64,000 nucleotides of DNA, taken from contig NBMY01000072.1 in NCBI GenBank assembly GCA_002212985.1, positions 1-64,000 on the forward strand, read 5' to 3'. The translations under genes and the position numbers were made by a program. Every line of letters starts with the position of its first letter. The first letter of the stretch is position 1. The notes below the pieces were generated by a model, which ran no database searches, was not told where the DNA came from, and worked only from the letters and a program-made list of their open reading frames with translations. The DNA is from Sphingobacteriales bacterium TSM_CSS. GTDB taxonomy: Bacteria; Bacteroidota; Bacteroidia; Chitinophagales; UBA2359. Of this stretch, positions 36,547 through 45,186 are shown in pieces.

Positions 36547-36586
36547 AAACACGTTGGTTTTGCCGGTTGCAGAACCAACGTGTTTT
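36547..36586. terminator. Bidirectional terminator behind glyQS
   Basis: Perfect 13-bp stem AAACACGTTGGTT / AACCAACGTGTTT around a GC-rich loop, flanked by T-rich sequence on both strands; serves convergent glyQS and the small lipoprotein gene. Confidence 0.75.
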
Positions 36587-36587
36587 A

Positions 36588-37199
36588 TTATTGCTCCTTT
36601 AGTTTAACTTTTACAGGTGTAGCCCTTTTTACCGGAAGCACCAAAAAACCTGCTTCGGTACTGTTGGGCGGAATGGTTATGCTTTCGAGGTAATTGTATT
36701 CCAAATCATTGGCAAGCCTTAATTGGGAAATGGTTTTTTTTGTGCCCGATATAACTCTTGCCAAAATTGCGACACCATCAACGGTTTCCCATGTATTTTC
36801 TCCAACTCTATACAACCAATCGTCATCAGACATCTCATTGTCAAGTGGTACGGTGAAAGATTCTATTACAGTTTTTAATGGCAGCGGCTGTATGGTGTCA
36901 TTGTTATTGGTGAGAATAACAAAATCCTCTACCATATTTAATTTTCTGCCAGACAGGTTATTAATCTTTAGTGCAACTAAATTCGTTTTATTTGCCTTTT
37001 CTATGTCGGAAAACATTCTGTTCCTGCAACCTGCAAGCACATGATAATTAATAGACACCTTGATGGCAGAGTCGGGTGAAGAATATACATTTTCCTCATA
37101 AGTTAACCTTTCGGGCTGAATGGAACGATAGGTTAAAGTGCAAGCCTGGGTGCACAAGCAAGCTGATGCAAGCACAATAATTCCAGTAATTTGTTTCAT
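36588..37199 (-). CDS. Unrecognised lipoprotein, 203 aa
   Basis: Family not recognised. A short signal peptide ends in a lipobox (CTQAC, Cys20). The rest appears as a mixed beta domain, with several stretches that read as an immunoglobulin-like beta sandwich (NLVALKINNLSGRKLN; YLESITIPPNSTEAGFLVL), as in small envelope proteins that describe how native residues interact with ligands. No catalytic motif is visible. It starts 42 bases downstream of the UMF1 transporter gene on the same strand and may share its transcript. Confidence 0.6.
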   Translation of the reverse strand: MKQITGIIVLASACLCTQACTLTYRSIQPERLTYEENVYSSPDSAIKVSINYHVLAGCRNRMFSDIEKANKTNLVALKINNLSGRKLNMVEDFVILTNNNDTIQPLPLKTVIESFTVPLDNEMSDDDWLYRVGENTWETVDGVAILARVISGTKKTISQLRLANDLEYNYLESITIPPNSTEAGFLVLPVKRATPVKVKLKEQ

Positions 37200-37241
37200 T
37201 TGCTTTCGGATTATATATGTGGCAAAACAACTTACAAAACC

Positions 37242-38570
37242 TCAAAGCCGTTCCTTTTCCTTATTACCGTAAGCCGCCTGCACATCGGCTCGGGCTTTTT
37301 CTTCATCTACAAAATAAAACAACAACGCGCCGGCTATAAACAATATAGATACAGAACTGATGCTGATTCGCGATGCCGTATCGGAAGAATAGCCCCAATA
37401 CCTTGCTGTAATACCGCTTAACCCGATTAAAATGGGCCCGATGACCGATGCAAACTTCCCCAGCATATTGTAAAACCCGAAAAACTCGGCCGATTTATCG
37501 GCCGGAATAATGCGTGCATAAAAAGAACGGCTGAGCGCTTGTATGCCGCCCTGTACCAACCCAATAACACCGGCCAAAATGTAAAACTCGTTTTTGTTGG
37601 TCATAAAAGCGCCCCAAATAGAAATAAACAAATATACACCTATGGCTATAAAAATTGCCTTTTGTGCGCCAATGCGGTCGCCCAGCAGGCCAAAACCAAT
37701 TGCCGCCGGAAACCCTATAAATTGTACCATAAGCAGGGCGGTAATGAGGTCGGTAGCCTTAAAACCAATAGACTGCCCGTAGTTTACCGCCATGGTAACA
37801 ATGGTATCAACTCCGTCTATATACAACCAATAGGCAGCCAAAAACAGAAAAACGCTTTTAATTTTTCTAATTTCGTGAAATGTATCTATAAACTGTTTAA
37901 ACCCTTCTTTTACAAATGCCAGTCCGGGTTTCATGGTTCCTCCTTTGGGTTCGCGCACCAGGAGCAGCAATGGCATAGAAAACACTGCCCACCAAATACC
38001 CACACTAAGGAATGAAAATTTAACGGCCTCGGTTTGCGAGGCAAAGCCAAAAGTATGGGGGTAAAGCGTGGTAGCCACGTTAAAGGCAAAGAGCAATCCG
38101 CCTCCAAGGTAACCCAAAGAAAACCCTAATGCCGAAACGCGGTGCATACGGTTGGGAGAAGCAACGCCGGTAATGAGCGAGTCGTAAAACACATTGCCGC
38201 CTGTAAAGCCGATGGTGGCCATAACGTAGGTAAAAATAGCCATTTGCCAGTTTCCTTGTTGGACCAGATAAAGACTGCAGGTCATAACCACCCCAATGAG
38301 CGCAAAAAAACTGAGAAACTTCTTTTTAACCGACCCTTGGTCGGCAATTGCGCCCAATACAGGCGCCATAAGGGCAACGGTAATGCTTGCCAAAGAATTG
38401 GCAAACCCAAGCCGTGCCGTGCTGATAACAGGGTCGGCACCGGCGCTCCAATATTCCTTAAAAAAAATTGGGAAAAAACCCGCCATTATAGTGGTGGCAA
38501 ATGCCGAATTTGCCCAATCGTACAGGCTCCACGAAATAATGGCTTTCCGGGTATCGAGTTGTGTTTGCAT
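37242..38570 (-). CDS. MFS transporter, UMF1/Atg22-like
   Basis: Inner-membrane major facilitator of the UMF1 (Atg22-like) family, 442 residues with about twelve transmembrane helices. Characteristic segments are SWSLYDWANSAFATTIMAGF at about 13-32, LAPVLGAIADQ-type loop near 67 (ALMAPVLGAIADQ) and VNYGQSIGF near 265. Yeast Atg22 exports amino acids from the vacuole; substrates of bacterial members are not established. It is divergent from dcd across a 336-base interval. Confidence 0.87.
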   Translation of the reverse strand: MQTQLDTRKAIISWSLYDWANSAFATTIMAGFFPIFFKEYWSAGADPVISTARLGFANSLASITVALMAPVLGAIADQGSVKKKFLSFFALIGVVMTCSLYLVQQGNWQMAIFTYVMATIGFTGGNVFYDSLITGVASPNRMHRVSALGFSLGYLGGGLLFAFNVATTLYPHTFGFASQTEAVKFSFLSVGIWWAVFSMPLLLLVREPKGGTMKPGLAFVKEGFKQFIDTFHEIRKIKSVFLFLAAYWLYIDGVDTIVTMAVNYGQSIGFKATDLITALLMVQFIGFPAAIGFGLLGDRIGAQKAIFIAIGVYLFISIWGAFMTNKNEFYILAGVIGLVQGGIQALSRSFYARIIPADKSAEFFGFYNMLGKFASVIGPILIGLSGITARYWGYSSDTASRISISSVSILFIAGALLFYFVDEEKARADVQAAYGNKEKERL

Positions 38571-38906
38571 AGGTGGTTGGTGTTAACTTGCAAAAAAGTG
38601 AGCAAAAGGTAGTTCATTTACCCGAATTTACAAGCATACAGCCAAAGTTTACCTTAAAACAGAGCAATAAAATTGGCGTAAGAGCAAATTTTAGTTCTAT
38701 CTTTCCCGGTAACAAAACCGAAATGGGTAAAAATTCAATGTTCCTTAAAAAAGAATAAGCGGCTTAGCAGTTAGTTTAAGGTTTCTTGTGTATTTTTGTC
38801 AACAATTAGCTGGTTTGGGCCGGCAGCAGGCGCAGCATTCCGGTTTGCCCGTTATTTACTAAACATTATACTATTTCCTTTTAAAGCAAAACCGCTCAAA
38901 CCCATC
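38571..38906. other. Divergent intergenic interval between the MFS gene and dcd
   Basis: Contains the dcd promoter (38791-38798) and a roughly 105-nt dcd leader. No second start, RNA gene or clear structure was recognised. The reading frame that runs through it to dcd begins at a TTG inside the promoter and is not a gene. Confidence 0.5.
38791..38798 (+). promoter_or_regulatory. Promoter -7 element of dcd
   Basis: TATTTTTG; transcription near 38802 gives a leader of about 105 nt before the ATG at 38907. Confidence 0.45.
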
Positions 38907-39443
38907 ATGATACTTTCAGATAAAGCCATTATGGAATGCATTAAGAAAGGTTCAATTGTTATAGAACCTTTTCGGCATGAGTCTTTGGGAACCAACTCTT
39001 ATGATGTTCATTTGAGCAGGTATATGGCAGTGTATAAAAACCATGTTTTAGATGCCCGCAAACATAATGAGATAGAAGAACTGGTAATACCACCCGAAGG
39101 GTATGTGTTACAGCCGGGCACGCTCTACCTTGGCGTTACCGAAGAATATACCGAGACACATGAGCACGTGCCGTTTTTGGAAGGCAAATCGAGTATCGGG
39201 CGTTTAGGCATAGATATTCACGCCACTGCCGGCAAGGGCGATGTGGGTTTTTGCAATACGTGGACTTTGGAAATTTCTTGCGTGCAGCCTGTGCGCATTT
39301 ACGCCGGTATGCCTATTGGGCAACTCATTTACTTTTCCATAGAGGGCGAGGTAGGTAATTTGTACAACAAAAAGGCAAATGCAAAATACACCAACCGCAC
39401 CCTTAAGCCCGTTGAAAGCATGATGTGGAAAAATACCTTTTAA
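38907..39443 (+). CDS. dcd: dCTP deaminase
   Basis: Deaminates dCTP to dUTP for thymidylate synthesis; homotrimer. The 178-residue protein starts with the family-typical MILSDKAI. The dUTPase-like fold shows GTNSYDVHL near 29-37, the catalytic segment EGKSSIGRLGI near 97-107 with the conserved Ser-Ser-Ile-Gly-Arg, and the mobile C-terminal tail with KYTNRTLKP. It ends in an overlap with udk: both genes use the same palindromic TTAA for their stops. Confidence 0.95.
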   Translation: MILSDKAIMECIKKGSIVIEPFRHESLGTNSYDVHLSRYMAVYKNHVLDARKHNEIEELVIPPEGYVLQPGTLYLGVTEEYTETHEHVPFLEGKSSIGRLGIDIHATAGKGDVGFCNTWTLEISCVQPVRIYAGMPIGQLIYFSIEGEVGNLYNKKANAKYTNRTLKPVESMMWKNTF

Positions 39444-40057
39444 GCGCCATAGTGCAGGTGCATTCTAATCATAGAAGCCAAAATATTTATAGCCACCTCG
39501 TTGTTGCCTCCCTGCGGCACAATAATATCGGCAAAGCGTTTGGTAGGTTCAATAAACTGCAGGTGCATGGGTTTTACCGTTCTCTCATAACGTTCCAACA
39601 CTTGCTTTACGCTACGGCCGCGCTCCAATATGTCGCGGCTGATGCAGCGGATAAGGCGGTCATCGGGGTCGGCATCTACAAATACCTTTATATCCATGCA
39701 GGCGCGCAGGTCGGCATCGGTCATTATTAAAATGCCTTCCACAATCAGCACATCTGTGGGGTTAATGAGCATGGTTTCCTGCATACGGGTGCAGGTAAGG
39801 TAAGAGTAAAAGGGCATGTGTATGGGCTGCCCGTTTTTGAGGTTGTTTACATGGTTTACCAGCAACTCAAATTCTATGGAGGCCGGGTGGTCAAAATTTA
39901 GCTGGTGCCTTTCTGTTAGCGGCAGGTGGCTGTTGTCGCGGTAGTAATTGTCCTGCGGCAATACCATCACCCTGTTTTCGGGCAACAACTCCATAATTTT
40001 ACGGACAACCGTAGTTTTTCCCGACCCAGTTCCGCCCGCTATACCAACTACCAGCAT
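39440..40057 (-). CDS. udk: Uridine kinase
   Basis: Phosphorylates uridine and cytidine with ATP or GTP, salvage pathway. The 205-residue protein has the P-loop GGTGSGKTT at about 8-16, the DNYYRD segment near 37, HPASIEF near 57 and RCISRDILERGRS near 137-149. Length is typical. It lies 77 bases after the histidine kinase stop, on the same strand, but has its own promoter match. It is convergent with dcd. Confidence 0.95.
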   Translation of the reverse strand: MLVVGIAGGTGSGKTTVVRKIMELLPENRVMVLPQDNYYRDNSHLPLTERHQLNFDHPASIEFELLVNHVNNLKNGQPIHMPFYSYLTCTRMQETMLINPTDVLIVEGILIMTDADLRACMDIKVFVDADPDDRLIRCISRDILERGRSVKQVLERYERTVKPMHLQFIEPTKRFADIIVPQGGNNEVAINILASMIRMHLHYGA

Positions 40058-40088
40058 GAGTAAAAAAACAGATGAATGAAGTAAAGTG

Positions 40089-40096
40089 CAAAAGTA
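40089..40096 (-). promoter_or_regulatory. Promoter -7 element of udk
   Basis: Reverse strand TACTTTTG; leader of about 28 nt. Confidence 0.45.
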
Positions 40097-40134
40097 GTAA
40101 AAAAGGCGGGTAAAGGGTTGTTTTACGGGTTGTT

Positions 40135-43100
40135 TTACAGTGGCTGCATGGTATTGTTCTGATAGTTTTTGGGCAGGTTAAAAAAGAAGGTACTGCCTTT
40201 GCCGGGTGTAGATTCGAGCCATATTTTACCACCGTAGAAGTCAATAATTTTTTTGCAAATTGCCAGTCCAATTCCGGTTCCTTCGTATTCGTGCTGGCTG
40301 TGCAGGCGCTTAAACATGGTAAATATTTGAGCTTTATATTCGGGGGCAATGCCAATGCCGTTATCGGTTACGGCAACAACAATTTCAGTACCGGTTTCCG
40401 AAGCGCTAACGCTAACCATAGGTCGTGCGCTTTTGTTAAACTTAATACCGTTTTTCACTAAGTTTTCCAGCACATGAACAATAAGGCTGGTATGTGCTTG
40501 TGGCAGTTCGGGCAGGTTGTCGTAAGCTATTGAAGCTTTTTTTTCATTAATGAGCGATTTAAGGTCGGCAACTACAATTTGCATAATTTCATTCAGGTTA
40601 ACCGGTGCTGCCGGCCCCAGATTGCGGTCAATACGCGAGTAAAGCAGCAAGTCGTCAATTAGGGCATCCATACGCTTACCCGCTTCAATTATAAAATTAA
40701 TATACTCTTTGGCGGTTAGGTCTAGTTGTTTCCCAAATCGTGCTTCGAGCAGTTGTATAAAACTGACCATGGTTCGCAGGGGTGATTTTAGGTCGTGCGA
40801 GGCAATATAGGCAAATTGCTGGAGGTCTTTGTTGCTTCTTTCCAATTCTTTTGAGTATGTCTGCAATTGGGTTTCTCGGTTTTTAAGTTCGGTAATATCT
40901 ACGGCATAGCTTATTATCATGCTTAATTCGGGTGTGTTTTCGGAGGTTTTTGCCCGGTAAAACGGCAGGTAAACTACCGAGAGTATTTTTAGTTTATCCT
41001 TTTCGTCTTTCAGGTACTCTTCCAATTGCACCTGTTTGCCAAGGGCAATGGCTTTGTTAATGCCAATTTGTTCGGCGGTAGTGTCGGGCTGTGTGGCGGC
41101 GTCGGGGTTAGTTTCGGTGTCTGGTGTGTCGTTGCCGGGTGCAACTTGTCGTATAACGGTGGTATCATTTTTAGCATTGGCATTTATGAAAATTGGCTTT
41201 TTCGTTTGGTCAAATACCCTTATTTCAAGCGGAATGTTGTTGAGAATGCTTTCATAAAAGAGGCGCTGCCGGTTTATTATGGTTTCCGATTTTTTTTCAT
41301 CGGTAACATTTTCCATAATTCCCAAAAGCAATTGGGGTACACCTTCCTTATCGTACAAAATAACCTTTATAATACGTATATAAAGAGCGTTGCTGTAAAT
41401 ATTTACAATTTGTGTGTGAGCATGGTCTTTGCCCTGCAGTTCGGGTGTTGCCGCAAAAATGCTTTTACTTCGCTGGTTTTTAAAAACTTCGGGAATGGTT
41501 TTACCAATTACCTTCGTTCGGGCAATTTGCAAGAACACTTCTGCGGCATGGTTCCAGATAATAATTTGTTCCTGTCGGGTTAAATCGGTAACAAATACGC
41601 CAACAGGCAGGTTTTCAATAAGGTTATTTAAGAAATCTTTTTGTTTGCGCAGTTCTTCTTCGGCTTCTTTACGGGCGGTAACATTGCGCGAGGTAGCCAT
41701 TACGCTGGCCAGTTCGCCTTTGTTGTTGTAAATCGGGTTTGAAATGGTTTCAAACCACTGGTATTTACCATAGCGGTCTTTAATGCGGTATTGTATGGTA
41801 TGACCGGGTTTCCCTTCGGTAATTCCCCTGAAATCTTCAAGAATGGTTTGCCGGTCATCGGGGTGAATGGCATCTACAGAGGGCAGTTCATTGTTGGAGT
41901 AACCCATTTGCGAAACAGAGGGGCTGATGTAGGTGAGTTTACCCGAAAGATCATAGACCGATATAATATCTTCGGTATTGTCTGCCAGCAGTTTATACTC
42001 GCGGCGGCTTAACCGCAGTTGCTCATTGGCCTGTGTAAGTTCATCTAAAGTTTGCTGCAATTTTTGGGTGCGTTCATTTACCGCATGTTCCAGCATTTGG
42101 TTTTGTTCTTTTATAAGCCGCTCGTTTTCCTGATAAGCCTTAAGCGCCTGTTGCTGAATATTGTCTTTTTCGCGCTGTGCCTGTTCTTTTTCTTTTTTAT
42201 AGTCCGAAAGCCTGTCTGCCAATGCCAGCATAAACAAAACCAGTTGCATGACAGAGCCTATTTGCAACAAATTGGCGGTAAAAATATTATACGGTATAAA
42301 CGCAAAATCTCTGAGCACATATAATATTACCGCAACTAAGTAAACCAGCCAGCCAAGCAGAAAAAAGCGCGCCCTTTTAAGACCTTTGCCGAATAATATA
42401 AGAGATAATACAATAATGTAAATGGCGCCGAAAAATATAACAAGTTGTATAAAGGTGCCGCTAAGCAAATAATACCCCAGCACATTGAGTACAATGGTTG
42501 CAGACCCGCAGACCATAAGCGCAAGCAGCCCTTTGTGTAATCGTGGGGTGTTATTTCGGGTATTGAGCAGCGCTATGGTGAGCAAGGCTGCCAAAATACC
42601 CATAACAGCCGCTGTGGTTGCCTGAAAATTGTTAATCCAGAATATGTTGCGCCATAGAATATCTATGGCATAGCCCTTGTGGTCTATATTGTTAACCCCC
42701 GAAAGAAAGGCGAAAACGGCATAATAAAAAAACAGCGGAGTACGGGTAGTAGCCCCTACATACAGGTTGTAAATAATTACAACCAGTATAAAACCTATGT
42801 ATATGCCCTGTATAAGGTCTGTCCAATGGCTTTCTGCCCAAAAAGCTTTGAGCGTACCCAATTTAAGCGGTATTTGTATGGGCGAATTACTCCTTATGCG
42901 AAGATAACAGGTACGAATTTCATTTTTGGGTACGTTAAGGGCAAACAGGTAAGCCGGGGTTTCAAATTCGCGTCGTTCAAAGGGCAGCATCATGCCTGTT
43001 TCGTGGGTGGCATAGGTATTGGAGTCGGTAAGCAGGTAAAACTGGATAGTGTCTAACCGGGGGTTATTCAGTTTGAGGTAAAGTGCATCGTTGGTGGTGT

Positions 43101-43368
43101 TTTGTACGGTTATTTTACACCATATAGCAGAGGAGGTAATAGAAAAATTGGGCATGTTTTGCCCGCTTTTTTTAAACCCTTGCTGTAATTCGGGGTATTT
43201 GAGCAGGTTGTCAATGGTCAGCAGCAAATCCTTGTCTTCAAGCACCAAAATATCCGAGCCGATATTTATACTTTTACCATTGCCCGAAAAGGTAATAACC
43301 GACTGTGCAAGCGGTTTAACCGGAAACACACACAACCAAAAGGCTAAATATAATATATTTTTATTCAT
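40135..43368 (-). CDS. 7TMR-DISM sensor histidine kinase with PAS domains
   Basis: Membrane-bound sensor kinase, 1077 residues. A signal peptide (to about 22) precedes a periplasmic DISM extracellular-2 beta domain (about 30-165), which often binds carbohydrate-like ligands. Seven transmembrane helices (about 190-385) follow, then a coiled coil (about 395-450), two clear PAS domains with PAC segments (about 455-575 and 580-700) and a third weaker PAS-like unit (about 705-840). The HisKA dimerisation helix has IASHDLKSPL with His858; the ATPase domain shows ENLVKNGIKF (N box), DNGIGI and GTGIGLAI (G boxes). No receiver domain or response regulator gene is nearby, so it is an orphan. Start set at MNKN (43368), which opens the signal peptide. 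Confidence 0.9.
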   Translation of the reverse strand: MNKNILYLAFWLCVFPVKPLAQSVITFSGNGKSINIGSDILVLEDKDLLLTIDNLLKYPELQQGFKKSGQNMPNFSITSSAIWCKITVQNTTNDALYLKLNNPRLDTIQFYLLTDSNTYATHETGMMLPFERREFETPAYLFALNVPKNEIRTCYLRIRSNSPIQIPLKLGTLKAFWAESHWTDLIQGIYIGFILVVIIYNLYVGATTRTPLFFYYAVFAFLSGVNNIDHKGYAIDILWRNIFWINNFQATTAAVMGILAALLTIALLNTRNNTPRLHKGLLALMVCGSATIVLNVLGYYLLSGTFIQLVIFFGAIYIIVLSLILFGKGLKRARFFLLGWLVYLVAVILYVLRDFAFIPYNIFTANLLQIGSVMQLVLFMLALADRLSDYKKEKEQAQREKDNIQQQALKAYQENERLIKEQNQMLEHAVNERTQKLQQTLDELTQANEQLRLSRREYKLLADNTEDIISVYDLSGKLTYISPSVSQMGYSNNELPSVDAIHPDDRQTILEDFRGITEGKPGHTIQYRIKDRYGKYQWFETISNPIYNNKGELASVMATSRNVTARKEAEEELRKQKDFLNNLIENLPVGVFVTDLTRQEQIIIWNHAAEVFLQIARTKVIGKTIPEVFKNQRSKSIFAATPELQGKDHAHTQIVNIYSNALYIRIIKVILYDKEGVPQLLLGIMENVTDEKKSETIINRQRLFYESILNNIPLEIRVFDQTKKPIFINANAKNDTTVIRQVAPGNDTPDTETNPDAATQPDTTAEQIGINKAIALGKQVQLEEYLKDEKDKLKILSVVYLPFYRAKTSENTPELSMIISYAVDITELKNRETQLQTYSKELERSNKDLQQFAYIASHDLKSPLRTMVSFIQLLEARFGKQLDLTAKEYINFIIEAGKRMDALIDDLLLYSRIDRNLGPAAPVNLNEIMQIVVADLKSLINEKKASIAYDNLPELPQAHTSLIVHVLENLVKNGIKFNKSARPMVSVSASETGTEIVVAVTDNGIGIAPEYKAQIFTMFKRLHSQHEYEGTGIGLAICKKIIDFYGGKIWLESTPGKGSTFFFNLPKNYQNNTMQPL

Positions 43369-43702
43369 TTGTTTTGTGAAACGCTCATGTATAAGGTTGG
43401 TCCAATTGCCCGAGTGCTTGCTATACAACTGCAATAATACTTATTAAACAGGTTTTTGAGCAGTTTGTACACCATTTAGCATGAAAGCTTGACTCCTCCC
43501 AAAAGCAAACTGTTGTACCTGTGCGCTTGCCCGAAGCACAACAGCAATTTTTATGCAATTAATTTGTATGAATAGCCGCCATTTCAATCGGCACCCTCTC
43601 CAGAAACCGGGGCTGAATAGTCAATATATTTAAATAAATATTAATTAATTGCGGGTTGTTTTACAAGTTTCCCGAATGCCTTTTTTACACCAAAAACAAT
43701 GC
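43369..43702. other. Divergent, AT-rich intergenic interval
   Basis: About 330 bases between the kinase and sulfotransferase starts. It contains an AT-rich patch at about 43619-43650 and no recognisable RNA or gene. Only the sulfotransferase promoter could be identified. Confidence 0.5.
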
Positions 43703-43710
43703 TAATTTTG
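43703..43710 (+). promoter_or_regulatory. Promoter -7 element of the sulfotransferase gene
   Basis: TAATTTTG ends four bases before the ATG at 43715, so transcription is predicted to begin at or next to the start codon. Confidence 0.5.
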
Positions 43711-43714
43711 CAAA

Positions 43715-44632
43715 ATGAACCCAAAACCTTCATTTTTTATTGTTGGCGCCCCCAAATGCGGCACTACTGCGCTGTACTTTTACCTTAAACAACACCCGCA
43801 ACTGTATTTGCCGCAAAAAGAACTGTACTTTTTTGGAAGCGATTTTACTTTCCGCCACCCGCGACCGTCGTTGCAATACTATGGTTCTTTGTTTACAAGC
43901 GCACTACCTGCGCAACTTTGCGGAGAGGCTTCGGTATGGTACTTGTATTCAAAAAAGGCCGCCGAAGAAATATTTGCCTTTAACCCCAATGCCAAAATCA
44001 TCATCATGTTGCGCAATCCTGTGCAAATGCTGTATGCCCTGCACAGCCAGCAAATATATGAGGGCAACGAAAACCTGTCGGTTTTTGAAGAGGCCTTACT
44101 GGCCGAGCCGTTGCGCAGGCGCGGAAAAATGCTGCCGCCCCTCATAGGCTGCCCTTACGAAGGGTTATACTACTCCGATGTTGCCCGATATACCCCACAG
44201 GTGAGCCGCTATTTAAACGTTTTTGGCCCCGATAGGGTAAAGATTATTCTGTATGATGATTTTGCCGCCAATGCCGCGGCAGTTTACCAACAAGCCCTCG
44301 AGTTTTTGGGCGTTGATGCCGGATTTACTGTAGCAACCAAACGCATAAACCCTAACAAAACCATAAAATATCCCTTGTTGCGCAATTTGCTCAAGTACCG
44401 TTCTGCCGCATGGGTAAAGGTGGTTAAAACGCTGCTGCCGTCAAAAAAAGCGCGCAAATGGGTGCAAAACAAATTATGGGCGGCCAATACCCAATACGAA
44501 GAGCGCAAGCCCCTTGACCCGCAAACCCAAGCCTTTTTAGAACAGGCTTTTACCCCCGATATTGCCGCTTTAAGCCGCCTGCTTAACCGAAACCTCATGC
44601 ATTGGGTAGCCGGCAACACCAACAATAAGTAA
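43715..44632 (+). CDS. PAPS-dependent sulfotransferase domain protein
   Basis: A 305-residue cytoplasmic sulfotransferase that would transfer sulfate from PAPS to an unknown acceptor. The 5'-phosphosulfate-binding loop is PKCGTTALYFYLKQHPQ at about 12-28, and the 3'-phosphate region is KIIIMLRNPVQMLYALHS near 94-111 with the conserved Arg and a following Ser. A DRVKIILYDDF segment near 170-180 is typical of the heparan/NodH-like group. Usual targets are surface glycans; no glycosyltransferase is nearby. Promoter and start are almost superimposed, suggesting a leaderless mRNA. Confidence 0.85.
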   Translation: MNPKPSFFIVGAPKCGTTALYFYLKQHPQLYLPQKELYFFGSDFTFRHPRPSLQYYGSLFTSALPAQLCGEASVWYLYSKKAAEEIFAFNPNAKIIIMLRNPVQMLYALHSQQIYEGNENLSVFEEALLAEPLRRRGKMLPPLIGCPYEGLYYSDVARYTPQVSRYLNVFGPDRVKIILYDDFAANAAAVYQQALEFLGVDAGFTVATKRINPNKTIKYPLLRNLLKYRSAAWVKVVKTLLPSKKARKWVQNKLWAANTQYEERKPLDPQTQAFLEQAFTPDIAALSRLLNRNLMHWVAGNTNNK

Positions 44633-44687
44633 TTTGTTGTGTATATTGTGCCTTATTTAACCTCAATTTTAACGTTGTATATCTGCT

Positions 44688-45104
44688 ATGGTTACTCCAA
44701 AAAATTTAACGGGTTTTATATTGCTACTATTCTTCCTTTTCACAGCTTGTGGCAATGGTAAAAGCAATTCGGGAAATACTACTTCGCCGCCTGCCGTTTT
44801 AGAAAATAAAACGGTAATAGAAAACGGCGAAGAGTACATCATAACCAAATCGGGTAAAAAAATTCCGAAAGCCGAAAAAGGCATTACCATTGTTTCCGAA
44901 ACCGGCTGGTCTGCCAAAGACATGGAGTTTCATCTGCAGTACTGTCAGGAAATGTTGCAGGGAAATACAGACGTAGATGCACTGGCATTTTGCAAATGCT
45001 TTCTGGAAAAAATACAATACTATTACCAACCCATTTACCTGCGCGAAGCTTACGACGACCAGATTAAGTGGAACGCTGCCTGTATTGAGGCTGCTCAGAA
45101 ATAA
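44688..45104 (+). CDS. Small Cys-rich lipoprotein, 138 aa
   Basis: Function not recognised. The lipobox is LFTAC (Cys21), followed by a Gly/Ser/Asn-rich linker, a beta segment (NGEEYIITKSGKKIPKAEKG) and a helical C-terminal part with four Cys: YCQEM, AFCKCF and NAACIE. A Cys-X1-Cys pair with flanking Cys suggests one or two disulfides in a small helical domain, a layout seen in other unnamed Bacteroidota lipoproteins. A terminator follows. Confidence 0.65.
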   Translation: MVTPKNLTGFILLLFFLFTACGNGKSNSGNTTSPPAVLENKTVIENGEEYIITKSGKKIPKAEKGITIVSETGWSAKDMEFHLQYCQEMLQGNTDVDALAFCKCFLEKIQYYYQPIYLREAYDDQIKWNAACIEAAQK

Positions 45105-45125
45105 CATTTAACCCAAAAACAAAAA

Positions 45126-45163
45126 GGGCAACCCCGTTGCGAAGTTGCCCATTTTTGATTTTT
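45126..45163. terminator. Bidirectional terminator between the Cys-rich lipoprotein and nqrF
   Basis: Stem GGGCAAC (45126-45132) with GTTGCCC (45144-45150), an 11-nt loop that can fold further, then ATTTTTGATTTTT on the plus strand and TTTTTGTTTTTG on the minus strand. Confidence 0.75.
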
Positions 45164-45186
45164 AAAATCCCCATGTTGACAGAAAA

